Shown: in pieces, positions 43,247-51,910 of the stretch
Layout of the letters: every line of letters begins with the position of its first letter
How positions within the stretch are numbered: position 1 is the stretch's first letter
Assembly (NCBI RefSeq): GCF_001945365.1
Contig: NZ_MSTQ01000012.1
Span: forward strand, 108,244 to 172,243
Reading direction: 5' to 3'
Origin: Pseudomonas reinekei
GTDB taxonomy: Bacteria > Pseudomonadota > Gammaproteobacteria > Pseudomonadales > Pseudomonadaceae
Length of the DNA: 64,000 bases
The notes under the pieces: generated by a model
Told to the model about the DNA's origin: nothing
What the model saw: the letters and a program-made list of their open reading frames with translations, nothing else
Databases searched by the model: none
Made by a program: the position numbers and the translations under genes

Positions 43247-43519
43247 TTAGTTAACAGCTTCTTTCAGTGCTTTACCGGCTTTGAAACCTGGTTTTTTGGC
43301 TGCTGCGATTTCCAGAGTCTTGCCGGTCTGTGGGTTACGACCGATACGAGCTGGACGATCAGTTACGGAGAACGTACCGAAACCAACCAGAACAACCGAG
43401 TCGCCAGCCTTGAGAGCGCCAGTGACGGATTCGATTACAGCGTCCAGCGCACGGCCAGCAGCAGCTTTCGGGATATCAGCGGATGCAGCGATAGCATCAA
43501 TCAGTTCCGACTTGTTCAC
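43247..43519 (-). CDS. hupB: DNA-binding protein HU-beta
   Basis: A 90-residue HU protein (MNKSELIDAIAASADIPKAAAGRALDAV; the DNA-binding arm GFGTFSVTDRPARIGRNPQTG with the conserved Arg-Asn-Pro-Gln). It bends DNA nonspecifically and compacts the nucleoid. It lies between lon and the tRNA relic/ppiD, the usual Pseudomonas order. A promoter probably lies in the 150 bp from the lon stop (43669). Confidence 0.97.
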   Translation of the reverse strand: MNKSELIDAIAASADIPKAAAGRALDAVIESVTGALKAGDSVVLVGFGTFSVTDRPARIGRNPQTGKTLEIAAAKKPGFKAGKALKEAVN

Positions 43520-43668
43520 TCTAAGTCCCCTTATATCTATTTGAGTATGATTCTAAGTTTTTTTGGTGAAAGCAAAAACGAGTGCTGAATGGCCTACAGA
43601 CACTTAAGAGCCGCTTTATAACAAGGGCTCTAAAAAACTGTCAAGGAAGCCCCCCAGGCAAATACGTA

Positions 43669-46065
43669 CTAATGCGTGCTAATTCTTTCCTTGGAATCGG
43701 ACTCGCGTTTTTCATCCTTCGCGACAATCTCAGGAGCCACATCCGGCAAGGGCTCCGGCGCGTATTGCAGCGCAATTTGCAGGACCTCGTCAATCCATTT
43801 AACCGGTTTAATCTGTAGATCCTGCTTGATATTGTCAGGAATTTCCTTCAAATCGCGAACATTCTCTTCTGGAATGATCACCGTCTTGATTCCACCACGG
43901 TGAGCAGCAAGCAGTTTTTCTTTCAAACCACCAATCGCCAGCACCTGACCACGCAAGGTGATTTCACCCGTCATGGCCACATCCGCGCGCACAGGAATGC
44001 CGGTCAACGCCGACACAAGCGCCGTGCACATACCTACACCAGCGCTAGGACCATCCTTCGGCGTAGCCCCTTCCGGCATGTGGATGTGCGTGTCACGCTT
44101 CTCGTGGAAGTCCAGAGGGATCCCCAGGCTCTTCGCCCGGCTGCGCACAACAGTGAGTGCCGCAGTGATCGATTCGACCATCACGTCACCCAGCGAACCG
44201 GTCTTGATCAACTGGCCTTTCCCCGGCACGACAGCGGCTTCGATGGTCAGCAATTCGCCACCCACCTGAGTCCACGCCAACCCGGTCACCTGACCGATCT
44301 GATCCTGCTGTTCTGCCAGGCCGTAGCGGAATTTACGCACGCCCAGGAAGTGCTCCAGATCATCCGAAGTAACCTTCACCGAGAAGCGTTTTTCCAGCGC
44401 ATGCTCTTTGACTGCCTTGCGGCAAACCTTGGCAATCTGGCGCTCCAACCCACGCACACCGGCTTCGCGAGTGTAGTAGCGGATGATGTCGCGGATCGCT
44501 TCGGCGTCGAATTCCAGTTCGCCTTTCTTCAAACCGTTGGCCGTGATCTGCTTCGGCGAAAGATACTTCACGGCGATGTTGATCTTCTCGTCTTCGGTGT
44601 AGCCCGGCAAACGAATCACTTCCATCCGGTCCAGCAGCGCCGGCGGAATGTTCATGGAGTTCGAGGTGCACAGGAACATCACATCAGACAGGTCGTAGTC
44701 GACTTCCAGATAGTGATCGTTGAAGTTGTGGTTCTGCTCGGGATCGAGCACTTCCAGCAACGCCGATGCCGGATCGCCACGCATGTCGCTGCCCATCTTG
44801 TCGATTTCATCGAGCAGGAACAATGGGTTGCGAACGCCGACTTTCGTCATCTTTTGAATCAATCTTCCCGGCATCGACCCGATGTACGTCCGGCGATGAC
44901 CACGAATTTCCGCTTCATCGCGTACACCGCCGAGGGCCATGCGCACGAATTTACGGTTGGTGGCGTGTGCGATCGACTCCGCCAGCGAGGTTTTACCCAC
45001 GCCCGGAGGACCAACCAGGCACAACACCGGACCACGAATTTTCTTCACGCGCTTTTGCACGGCGAGGTATTCGAGGATCCGCTCTTTGACTTCCTCCAGA
45101 CCATAGTGGTCGGCATCCAGAATGTCTTCTGCACGTGCCAGATCCAGTCGCACCTTGCTCTGCGCCTTCCAGGGCACCTGAACCAGCCAGTCGATGTACG
45201 AACGCACCACGGTGGCTTCCGCGGACATTGGCGACATTTGCTTGAGCTTGTTCAGCTCAGCCGTGGCTTTGGCCAACGCGTCTTTCGGCAAGCCGGCGGC
45301 ATCGATGCGCTTTTTCAGCTCTTCAATTTCGTTGTGGCCTTCATCGCTGTCGCCAAGTTCTTTCTGAATGGCCTTCATCTGCTCATTCAGGTAGTACTCG
45401 CGCTGACTGCGCTCCATTTGCTTTTTGACGCGACCGCGAATGCGTTTTTCAACTTGCAGCAGATCAATCTCGGCATCCAGCAACGCCAGGACGTGCTCGA
45501 CCCGTGCCGACAAATCGATGATTTCAAGAATTTCCTGCTTCTGTTCGATTTTCAGCGCCATGTGCGCGGCCATGGTGTCGACCAGGCGCCCGGGCTCGTC
45601 GATGCTGTTAAGCGAAGACAGGACTTCAGCCGGGACTTTCTTGCCCAACTGAACATATTGTTCGAACTGCGACAGCAGGCTGCGGACAAACACTTCCGAC
45701 TCGCGCTCTGGCGCATCAACCTCGTCGATCAACGAGACTTCGGCACGGCAATGGCCGTCCACTTCGCTGAAGCGCTCCACGGCGCCCCGCTGCTCGCCTT
45801 CGACCAAAACCTTCACAGTGCCATCCGGCAGCTTGAGCAACTGCAGGACGGTAGCAATCGTACCTACGCGATAAAGCGCGTCTTCACCGGGATCGTCGTC
45901 AGCAGGGTTTCTCTGAGCCAGCAGAAGGATCTGCTTGTCACCCGTCATCGCTGCCTCGAGGGCTTCGATGGATTTCTCGCGCCCCACGAACAGCGGGATA
46001 ACCATGTGCGGATACACAACGACATCACGCAATGGCAGGAGAGGCAATTCGATGGTTGTCTTCAT
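43669..46065 (-). CDS. lon: ATP-dependent protease Lon
   Basis: A 798-residue LonA: N-terminal substrate domain (MKTTIELPLLPLRDVVVYPH), AAA+ module with GPPGVGKTS, and a C-terminal protease with catalytic Ser674 in DGPSAGV and a Lys in the following ALTGI/LRGQVLAIGGLKEK region. ATG 46065 was chosen since GAGGCGAAATC precedes it; the frame is open further upstream but over the sigma-32-like promoter. It degrades misfolded and regulatory proteins. A heat-shock-type promoter sits 60-90 bp upstream (46124-46152). Confidence 0.97.
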   Translation of the reverse strand: MKTTIELPLLPLRDVVVYPHMVIPLFVGREKSIEALEAAMTGDKQILLLAQRNPADDDPGEDALYRVGTIATVLQLLKLPDGTVKVLVEGEQRGAVERFSEVDGHCRAEVSLIDEVDAPERESEVFVRSLLSQFEQYVQLGKKVPAEVLSSLNSIDEPGRLVDTMAAHMALKIEQKQEILEIIDLSARVEHVLALLDAEIDLLQVEKRIRGRVKKQMERSQREYYLNEQMKAIQKELGDSDEGHNEIEELKKRIDAAGLPKDALAKATAELNKLKQMSPMSAEATVVRSYIDWLVQVPWKAQSKVRLDLARAEDILDADHYGLEEVKERILEYLAVQKRVKKIRGPVLCLVGPPGVGKTSLAESIAHATNRKFVRMALGGVRDEAEIRGHRRTYIGSMPGRLIQKMTKVGVRNPLFLLDEIDKMGSDMRGDPASALLEVLDPEQNHNFNDHYLEVDYDLSDVMFLCTSNSMNIPPALLDRMEVIRLPGYTEDEKINIAVKYLSPKQITANGLKKGELEFDAEAIRDIIRYYTREAGVRGLERQIAKVCRKAVKEHALEKRFSVKVTSDDLEHFLGVRKFRYGLAEQQDQIGQVTGLAWTQVGGELLTIEAAVVPGKGQLIKTGSLGDVMVESITAALTVVRSRAKSLGIPLDFHEKRDTHIHMPEGATPKDGPSAGVGMCTALVSALTGIPVRADVAMTGEITLRGQVLAIGGLKEKLLAAHRGGIKTVIIPEENVRDLKEIPDNIKQDLQIKPVKWIDEVLQIALQYAPEPLPDVAPEIVAKDEKRESDSKERISTH

Positions 46066-46123
46066 GATTTCGCCTCTACGGCGGCCATAAGGCCGGAAAC
46101 AGATGGAAGTAAGCTTGAAACCA

Positions 46124-46152
46124 AGATGGGGGCAGCCTTCAAAAAAAACAAG
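46124..46152 (-). promoter_or_regulatory. Sigma-32 (heat-shock) promoter of lon
   Basis: Minus strand CTTGTTT (46152-46146), 14 bp, then CCCCATCT (46131-46124). The -10 matches the sigma-32 consensus CCCCATNT exactly, and -35 partly matches CTTGAAA. Initiation would fall near 46116, some 50 bp before the lon start. Confidence 0.75.
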
Positions 46153-46175
46153 CACAAAGACTGTGTAAAAAACTG

Positions 46176-46206
46176 GAAAAAGCAAAGGGGCCCGAAGGCC
46201 CCTTCT
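46176..46206 (-). terminator. Terminator after clpX
   Basis: Minus strand GGGGCCTTCGGGCCCC followed by TTTGCTTTTT. It separates clpX from the lon heat-shock promoter, although read-through may occur. Confidence 0.85.
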
Positions 46207-46226
46207 TTGTACCGGCTGCGTGACGC

Positions 46227-47510
46227 TTAAGCGTCTGGAGCAGCCTTGGCAGCAGGTTCACTGTTTTCATAGATATACAGTGGCTTGGACTTGCCTTCGA
46301 TCACGCTTTCATCGATCACTACTTTACTCACCTCGGACTGCGAGGGGATTTCATACATAGTGTCGAGCAACACACCTTCGAGAATCGAACGCAGCCCACG
46401 GGCGCCGGTCTTGCGTTCCAGCGCACGCTTGGCAACCGACTTCAACGCATCGGTGCGGAACTCCAGGTCCACGCCTTCCATCTCGAACAGCTTGGCGTAT
46501 TGCTTGGTCAGCGCATTTTTCGGTTCGGTGAGGATCTGCATCAAAGCAGCCTCGTCCAGCTCGTCCAACGTGGCAAGCACCGGCAGACGACCGACGAATT
46601 CCGGGATCAGACCGAACTTGACCAGATCGTCAGGCTCGACTTCACGCAGGGATTCACCGACTTTCTTGCCCTCTTCCTTGCTGCGCACTTCGGCGTTGAA
46701 ACCGATGCCGCCCTTGGTGGAACGGTTTTGAATAACCTTTTCCAGACCGGAGAACGCGCCACCGCAGATGAACAGGATGTTACGGGTGTCGACCTGCAGG
46801 AATTCCTGCTGTGGATGCTTGCGACCACCTTGCGGCGGAACGGAAGCGACCGTGCCTTCGATCAACTTGAGCAGGGCCTGCTGCACGCCTTCACCGGAAA
46901 CGTCCCGGGTGATCGACGGGTTGTCAGACTTGCGCGAGATCTTGTCGATCTCGTCGATGTAGACAATGCCCATCTGGGCCTTTTCCACATCGTAATCGCA
47001 CTTCTGCAGCAGCTTCTGAATGATGTTCTCGACATCTTCACCCACGTAACCCGCCTCGGTGAGGGTGGTTGCGTCAGCGATGGTGAACGGAACGTTCAGC
47101 AAGCGGGCCAGTGTTTCGGCAAGCAGGGTTTTACCCGAGCCTGTCGGGCCGATCAGCAAGATGTTGCTCTTGCCGAGTTCGACGTCGTCGTTCTTTTTGT
47201 CACGCTGGTTCAGGCGCTTGTAGTGGTTGTACACCGCTACGGCCAGAACCTTTTTCGCACGTTCCTGACCAATCACATACTGATCAAGGATGCCGCTGAT
47301 TTCTTTAGGCGAAGGCAATTTATGCGCGCTGCTTTCGGCCTGTGCTTCCTGCACCTCCTCGCGGATGATGTCATTGCACAGGTCGACGCACTCGTCGCAG
47401 ATAAAGACCGAGGGGCCGGCAATCAATTTGCGTACTTCATGCTGGCTTTTGCCACAGAAGGAGCAATAGAGCAGCTTGCCGTTGTCCTCGCCGTTGCGGG
47501 TGTCAGTCAT
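46227..47510 (-). CDS. clpX: ClpX, ATPase/unfoldase of ClpXP
   Basis: A 427-residue AAA+ protein. The zinc-binding domain LLYCSFCGKSQ...FICDECVDLC opens it, followed by Walker A GPTGSGKTLLAETLARLL and Walker B IVYIDEIDKI. It unfolds tagged proteins and feeds them to ClpP. The start MTDTRNGED (47510) fits relatives. It lies 114 bp after clpP, with a hairpin (47559-47578) in the spacer. Order tig-clpP-clpX-lon is the typical gammaproteobacterial one. Confidence 0.97.
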   Translation of the reverse strand: MTDTRNGEDNGKLLYCSFCGKSQHEVRKLIAGPSVFICDECVDLCNDIIREEVQEAQAESSAHKLPSPKEISGILDQYVIGQERAKKVLAVAVYNHYKRLNQRDKKNDDVELGKSNILLIGPTGSGKTLLAETLARLLNVPFTIADATTLTEAGYVGEDVENIIQKLLQKCDYDVEKAQMGIVYIDEIDKISRKSDNPSITRDVSGEGVQQALLKLIEGTVASVPPQGGRKHPQQEFLQVDTRNILFICGGAFSGLEKVIQNRSTKGGIGFNAEVRSKEEGKKVGESLREVEPDDLVKFGLIPEFVGRLPVLATLDELDEAALMQILTEPKNALTKQYAKLFEMEGVDLEFRTDALKSVAKRALERKTGARGLRSILEGVLLDTMYEIPSQSEVSKVVIDESVIEGKSKPLYIYENSEPAAKAAPDA

Positions 47511-47558
47511 TCGTTCGATCCAAATCCGATAGGCTTGCAACACAAGATGAAGGCTATT

Positions 47559-47578
47559 GCGGGCTTTTTCAAGCCCGC
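47559..47578 (-). promoter_or_regulatory. Hairpin in the clpP-clpX spacer
   Basis: GCGGGCTTGAAAAAGCCCGC gives 8-bp arms; no T-run follows on the minus strand, so partial attenuation or RNA processing is more likely than termination. Confidence 0.5.
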
Positions 47579-47623
47579 CGCTGATCAGACGCGCCGACCA
47601 AGCCTATTTTGAGCTGCTTATTT

Positions 47624-48259
47624 TTAAGCTGGGCGCTGGTTGATCACTTCGTCGATCAAACCGTATTCCTTCGCAGCTTCTGCACTCATGAAGTTGTCGC
47701 GGTTGGTATCTCGCTCGATTTCTTCCAGAGTGCGACCGCTGTGCTTGGCCATCAGCATGTTCAGACGCTCGCGGATGAAGAGGATTTCCTTGGCATGGAT
47801 TTCGATATCCGACGCCTGGCCCTGGAAACCGCCCAGTGGCTGGTGAATCATCACACGCGAGTTCGGCAGGCAGTAACGCTTGCCTGGGGCACCGGCTGTC
47901 AGCAGGAATGCGCCCATGCTGCACGCCTGACCGATACAGGTGGTCGACACGTTGGGTTTGATGAACTGCATGGTGTCGTAGATCGACATGCCCGCTGTCA
48001 CCGAACCGCCGGGGGAGTTGATATAGAGATGGATGTCCTTGTCCGGGTTTTCCGCTTCAAGGAACAGCAGCTGCGCACAGATCAGGTTGGCCATGTAGTC
48101 CTCTACCGGACCCACCAGAAAGATCACTCGTTCCTTGAGAAGACGCGAGTAGATGTCATAGGCGCGCTCGCCACGAGCGGACTGCTCGACAACCATCGGG
48201 ACCAGACCGCCTGCGGCCTGGATATCAGAGTTCTGCTGAATATACGAATTACGGAACAT
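47624..48259 (-). CDS. clpP: ClpP, proteolytic subunit
   Basis: A 211-residue serine protease; catalytic triad Ser114 (QACSMGAFLL), His139 (VMIHQPLGG) and Asp about 188 (RDTNRDNF). It forms a double heptamer partnered by ClpX (and ClpA elsewhere). It is 93 bp after tig and separated by a perfect hairpin at 48300-48325. Normal family length, including a short propeptide (MFRNSYIQQNSDIQAAGG). Confidence 0.97.
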   Translation of the reverse strand: MFRNSYIQQNSDIQAAGGLVPMVVEQSARGERAYDIYSRLLKERVIFLVGPVEDYMANLICAQLLFLEAENPDKDIHLYINSPGGSVTAGMSIYDTMQFIKPNVSTTCIGQACSMGAFLLTAGAPGKRYCLPNSRVMIHQPLGGFQGQASDIEIHAKEILFIRERLNMLMAKHSGRTLEEIERDTNRDNFMSAEAAKEYGLIDEVINQRPA

Positions 48260-48299
48260 GCTCTGCAGTCACTCCCAAATAGTTATGTCTTGAATACGC

Positions 48300-48325
48300 A
48301 TAAGCCAGCTCGAGAGCTGGCTTAT
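48300..48325. promoter_or_regulatory. Hairpin in the tig-clpP spacer
   Basis: ATAAGCCAGCTC and its complement GAGCTGGCTTAT (12-bp arms) face each other with a 2-nt gap, and the minus strand continues ATGCG without a T-run. It may process the tig-clpP transcript or mark the clpP 5' end. Confidence 0.55.
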
Positions 48326-48352
48326 GGTGTTTGCTTCTCAGCGCAAAAACAA

Positions 48353-49663
48353 TCAGTCGGCTTGTGGAGCTTCTACCGGCTTGACCGCTTCTTCGTAAGA
48401 GACCGATTTGTCGGTCACGCTAGCTTTCTGCAGAACAGTATCCACAACTTGCTCTTCCAGCACAACCGAGCGCACTTCGTTCAGTTGCTGGTCGTTCTTG
48501 TAGTACCAGGACACAACTTGCTCAGGCTCCTGATAAGCCGAAGCCATCTCCTGGATCATCTCACGAACGCGAGCTTCGTCAGGCTTGAGGTCGAACTGCT
48601 TGACCACTTCAGCCACGATCAGGCCCAGCACTACGCGGCGCTTGGCTTGTTCTTCGAACAGCTCGGCTGGCAGTTGGTCTGGCTTGATGTTGCCACCGAA
48701 TTGCTGAACAGCCTGCACGCGCAGACGGTCAACTTCGTTGGACAGCAGAGCCTTTGGCACTTCGATCGGGTTGGAGGCCAGCAGACCGTCCATTACCTGA
48801 TTCTTGACCTTGGATTTGATCGCCTGACGCAGCTCGCGCTCCATGTTCTTGCGAACTTCGGCACGGAAGCCTTCCAGACCGGTTTCCTTGATGCCGAATT
48901 GAGCGAAGAATTCTTCGGTCAGTTCTGGCAGTTTTGGCTCGGAAACAGTGTTCACGGTCACGGTGAACTCAGCGGCCTTACCAGCCAGGTCAAGGTTCTG
49001 ATAGTCCTCTGGGAAGCTCAGGTTCAAAACGCGCTCTTCGCCGGCCTTAGCGCCAACCAGACCTTCTTCGAAACCCGGGATCATGCGGCCGGAACCCAGA
49101 ACCAGCTGAGTACCTTTGGCGGAACCACCAGCGAACACTTCACCGTCGACCTTGCCAACGAAATCGATGTTCAACTGGTCTTCGTTCTGGGCAGCACGAT
49201 CGGCCACTTCGAAACGGGTGTTCTGCTTGCGCAGGATGTCCAGCATCTTGTCCAGATCGGCGTCAGACACGTCAGCGCTCAGGCGCTCTACGGTGATACC
49301 TTCAAAACCGGCAACGGTGAACTCAGGGAACACTTCGAAAACTGCAACGTATTCCAGGTCCTTGCCCGCTTCCAGGGACTTAGGCTCGATCGAAGGAGAA
49401 CCGGCAGGGTTCAGTTTTTGCTCGACAACAGCTTCGTAGAAGGAAGACTGGATGACGTCGCCTACAGCTTCCTGGCGAGCTTCAGCGCCAAAACGACGCT
49501 TGATTTCGCTCATTGGCACTTTGCCTGGACGGAAGCCAGCAATCTTGGCCTTTTGGGCAGTCTGCTGCAGACGCTTGTTGACCTGAGTCTCGATGCGCTC
49601 AGCCGGCACGGTGATGCTCATGCGGCGCTCAAGAGCAGAAGTATTTTCAACAGAAACTTGCAT
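48353..49663 (-). CDS. tig: Trigger factor
   Basis: A 436-residue ribosome-bound chaperone. The N-terminal domain carries the ribosome signature FRPGKVPMS (usual GFRPGKVP, near residue 43), followed by a PPIase domain and a C-terminal arm. It catches nascent chains at the exit tunnel. ATG 49663 (MQVSVENTS) follows GAGGAATATCC. It is first in the chaperone/protease block, downstream of the tRNA cluster on the same strand. From 49664 to 50022 nothing coding is convincing: the minus frame 49787-50203 overlaps a tRNA gene and looks spurious. Confidence 0.96.
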   Translation of the reverse strand: MQVSVENTSALERRMSITVPAERIETQVNKRLQQTAQKAKIAGFRPGKVPMSEIKRRFGAEARQEAVGDVIQSSFYEAVVEQKLNPAGSPSIEPKSLEAGKDLEYVAVFEVFPEFTVAGFEGITVERLSADVSDADLDKMLDILRKQNTRFEVADRAAQNEDQLNIDFVGKVDGEVFAGGSAKGTQLVLGSGRMIPGFEEGLVGAKAGEERVLNLSFPEDYQNLDLAGKAAEFTVTVNTVSEPKLPELTEEFFAQFGIKETGLEGFRAEVRKNMERELRQAIKSKVKNQVMDGLLASNPIEVPKALLSNEVDRLRVQAVQQFGGNIKPDQLPAELFEEQAKRRVVLGLIVAEVVKQFDLKPDEARVREMIQEMASAYQEPEQVVSWYYKNDQQLNEVRSVVLEEQVVDTVLQKASVTDKSVSYEEAVKPVEAPQAD

Positions 49664-50022
49664 GGATATTCCTCGTTGCACAGACGTTAGCCGGCCGTTT
49701 CCGACCCCAGAATCAAGGGCATGCATTCTAGTGGGTCAAACTCAAGAAGTCACCCCACTGAAAACGGGTAAAAAAGCAGCAGGCAATTAATAGGTGCGAA
49801 TGCACGGATGCACCTCGCCCCGGTGGCAAATACAGCCAATCACGCCAAAGCTCTGCACCCACCCTTCCTTATATAGAAGAGGTTGCCGGGCATCGCTCTG
49901 ACAGCCGCCCTTGCGAGCAAGACCGGCGGGCAGTACGGCATCATCGAGAAACATAAATACGACGAAACGCCCCGCCCTGCGACCCAGAACCTGCAGCCGC
50001 TGGATACTCAAACCGCTGAAAC

Positions 50023-50053
50023 AAAAAAGGCGCCAGACTATTAATCTGGCGCC
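50023..50053 (-). terminator. Terminator after tRNA-His (distal copy)
   Basis: Minus strand GGCGCCAGA-TTAATAG-TCTGGCGCC followed by T6. It ends the tRNA transcript ahead of tig. It is also part of the duplicated tRNA-His module. Confidence 0.9.
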
Positions 50054-50064
50054 TTTTCGAAATA

Positions 50065-50141
50065 TGGGGTGGACGATGGGGATCGAACCCACGACAACGG
50101 GAGTCACAATCCCGTGCTCTACCAACTGAGCTACGCCCACC
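50065..50141 (-). tRNA. tRNA-His (GTG), distal copy
   Basis: Cloverleaf GTGGGCGTAGCTCAGTTGG..., anticodon loop TTGTGAC (GTG), T-arm GTGGGTTCGATCCCCAT, 3' CCACCCCA. The extra G at position -1 that histidyl-tRNA synthetase requires is encoded (50141). The tRNA lies in the order Arg-His-Leu-His, of which this is the last. Confidence 0.97.
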
Positions 50142-50217
50142 ATATTGCGTAACAAAGAAGCCAAACAACTTCTTCGTTGAACCCCAATCCTGCCGATCGA
50201 CATGAGTGAAGCTTATT

Positions 50218-50302
50218 TGGTGCGGATGAAGAGACTCGAACTCTTACGCCTCGCGGCGCTGGAACCTAAATCCAGTGTGTCTACCAATTCCACCACATCC
50301 GC
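50218..50302 (-). tRNA. tRNA-Leu (TAG)
   Basis: 85 nt with long variable arm, typical of Leu. Starts GCGGATGTGGTGGAATTGG, anticodon loop ATTTAGG (TAG), ends GCACCA. It stands between the two tRNA-His copies. Confidence 0.96.
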
Positions 50303-50324
50303 GGAGTGAAGCTTTTAAAGCAAA

Positions 50325-50349
50325 GGCGCCAGACTGTTAATCTGGCGCC
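50325..50349. promoter_or_regulatory. Hairpin in the proximal tRNA-His module
   Basis: GGCGCCAGA-CTGTTAA-TCTGGCGCC: same stem as at 50029-50053, one loop base different. It lacks the long T-run (only TTTGC follows on the minus strand), so it probably lets transcription pass to tRNA-Leu and the second tRNA-His and may serve as an RNase processing site. Confidence 0.6.
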
Positions 50350-50359
50350 TTTCGAAATA

Positions 50360-50436
50360 TGGGGTGGACGATGGGGATCGAACCCACGACAACGGGAGTC
50401 ACAATCCCGTGCTCTACCAACTGAGCTACGCCCACC
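50360..50436 (-). tRNA. tRNA-His (GTG), proximal copy
   Basis: Identical to the copy at 50065-50141, including the encoded G-1 (50436) and CCA (50360-50362). It is part of a near-exact 120-bp duplication. Confidence 0.97.
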
Positions 50437-50467
50437 ATATTGCGCTACTTGTGCCAAAGCTGCCTAA

Positions 50468-50545
50468 TGGCGCACCCGGCAGGACTCGAACCTGCGACCA
50501 TCCGCTTAGAAGGCGGATGCTCTATCCAGCTGAGCTACGGGCGCC
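50468..50545 (-). tRNA. tRNA-Arg (TCT)
   Basis: GGCGCCCGTAGCTCAGCTGG at the 5' end, anticodon loop CTTCTAA (TCT), T-arm GCAGGTTCGAGTCCTGC, encoded CCA. It is first in the transcript. Confidence 0.97.
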
Positions 50546-50660
50546 TTGTTAGCTGTACCCTTGAAGGACTACAAACTAAGTGCTTTTCAGCCTTGCAGAA
50601 CGTTGATTCCACTCGACCTTCTCAACCAGTGCTAGGCTGTGCCCGACAAGTGCGACGAAT

Positions 50661-50687
50661 AGTATAGAGCGCCCCGGAGGTCGTCAA
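50661..50687 (-). promoter_or_regulatory. Promoter of the tRNA cluster
   Basis: Minus strand TTGACG (50687-50682) and TATACT (50666-50661), 15 bp apart, with GC-rich flanks. It lies about 115 bp before tRNA-Arg. The 50546-50818 stretch otherwise shows no coding sequence. Confidence 0.6.
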
Positions 50688-50818
50688 ATCCTTTTTAAAA
50701 AAAATTCATTTAATTAAAGGGGTTAGAGGAATTTGCAGACCAAGCGCCTTTGCCCTCACCGCATGACATGCGAGAATGCGTTCTCTTTTTTTCCCCTCTC
50801 GATGGTTAATCACGCGCA

Positions 50819-51673
50819 ATGACTGCACAACTAATCGACGGCAAATCGATCGCCGCCAGCCTGCGCCAGCAGATCGCCCAACGCGTCACCGAGCGTCGCC
50901 AGCAAGGTCTGCGCACACCGGGTCTCGCGGTGATCCTGGTCGGCAGCGATCCTGCCTCTCAGGTTTATGTCTCGCACAAGCGTAAAGACTGTGAAGAGGT
51001 AGGCTTCATTTCCCAAGCCTACGACCTGCCTTCCGAAACCACTCAAGAAGCGCTGGCCGATCTGATCGATCGCCTGAATGACGATCCCGCCATTGATGGC
51101 GTTCTGTTGCAGCTTCCACTCCCTGAACACCTGGATGCGTCCAAGTTGCTGGAGCGCATTCGCCCGGACAAAGACGTCGACGGCTTCCATCCTTATAACG
51201 TCGGCCGCCTGGCCCAGCGCATTCCACTGCTGCGTCCGTGCACACCGAAAGGCATCATGACCCTGCTGGAAAGCACCGGTGCCGATCTGTACGGAATGAA
51301 TGCCGTGGTGGTCGGTGCATCCAACATCGTTGGCCGACCGATGGCGATGGAGTTGCTGCTGGCCGGCTGTACCGTGACCGTCACCCACCGCTTCACCAAG
51401 GATCTGGCGGGCCACGTCGGTCGTGCCGATCTGGTCGTCGTTGCCGCTGGCAAGCCGGGCCTGGTCAAGGGTGAGTGGATCAAGGAAGGCGCGATCGTGA
51501 TCGACGTCGGCATCAACCGTCAGGAAGACGGCAAGCTGGTCGGCGACGTGATCTACGAAACCGCCCTGCCCCGCGCCGGCTGGATCACGCCGGTGCCGGG
51601 TGGCGTAGGTCCGATGACCCGCGCCTGCCTCCTGGAAAACACGCTGTATGCCGCCGAAACCCTGCACGGCTGA
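50819..51673 (+). CDS. folD: Bifunctional methylenetetrahydrofolate dehydrogenase/cyclohydrolase
   Basis: A 284-residue FolD: substrate motif YVSHKRKDCEEVGF with catalytic Lys56, GVLLQLPLPEHLD, Rossmann motif VVVGASNIVGRPMAMELL, and the end PVPGGVGPMTRACLLENT. It interconverts one-carbon tetrahydrofolates with NADP. It diverges from the tRNA cluster, as in P. aeruginosa, and is followed by a clear terminator. Confidence 0.97.
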   Translation: MTAQLIDGKSIAASLRQQIAQRVTERRQQGLRTPGLAVILVGSDPASQVYVSHKRKDCEEVGFISQAYDLPSETTQEALADLIDRLNDDPAIDGVLLQLPLPEHLDASKLLERIRPDKDVDGFHPYNVGRLAQRIPLLRPCTPKGIMTLLESTGADLYGMNAVVVGASNIVGRPMAMELLLAGCTVTVTHRFTKDLAGHVGRADLVVVAAGKPGLVKGEWIKEGAIVIDVGINRQEDGKLVGDVIYETALPRAGWITPVPGGVGPMTRACLLENTLYAAETLHG

Positions 51674-51705
51674 GTATTCCACGCAGCGGTAAAAAGCGAC
51701 TCAAG

Positions 51706-51733
51706 GAACCCCGCCCACGGCGGGGTTCTTTTT
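51706..51733 (+). terminator. Terminator of folD
   Basis: GAACCCCGCC-CAC-GGCGGGGTTC with T5 following. Textbook rho-independent form. Confidence 0.92.
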
Positions 51734-51910
51734 GCCCGAAACAAACCGCGACCATCCGCCGGAAAATGACTTTTTTTTCATGTTTTCCAGGACTTTCACC
51801 GGTTACTTGAACAACCATCGACAGTTATTCAGCCATACTCCAGAATGTCGCGCTTTTTAAGAAATAGCCCGTTACAAAACGGCTTATCAATACATTATGA
51901 GTCTGCCAGC

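Noticed and set aside
43900..46230. 776-codon plus-strand frame opposite lon
   Set aside because: Antisense shadow of lon; starts without a ribosome-binding site and shows antisense-type His/Gln/Arg composition.
47609..49690. 693-codon plus-strand frame opposite clpP and tig
   Set aside because: Antisense shadow spanning two well-known genes and their spacer.
49787..50203. 138-codon minus frame upstream of tig
   Set aside because: It reads through a complete tRNA-His gene and its terminator.
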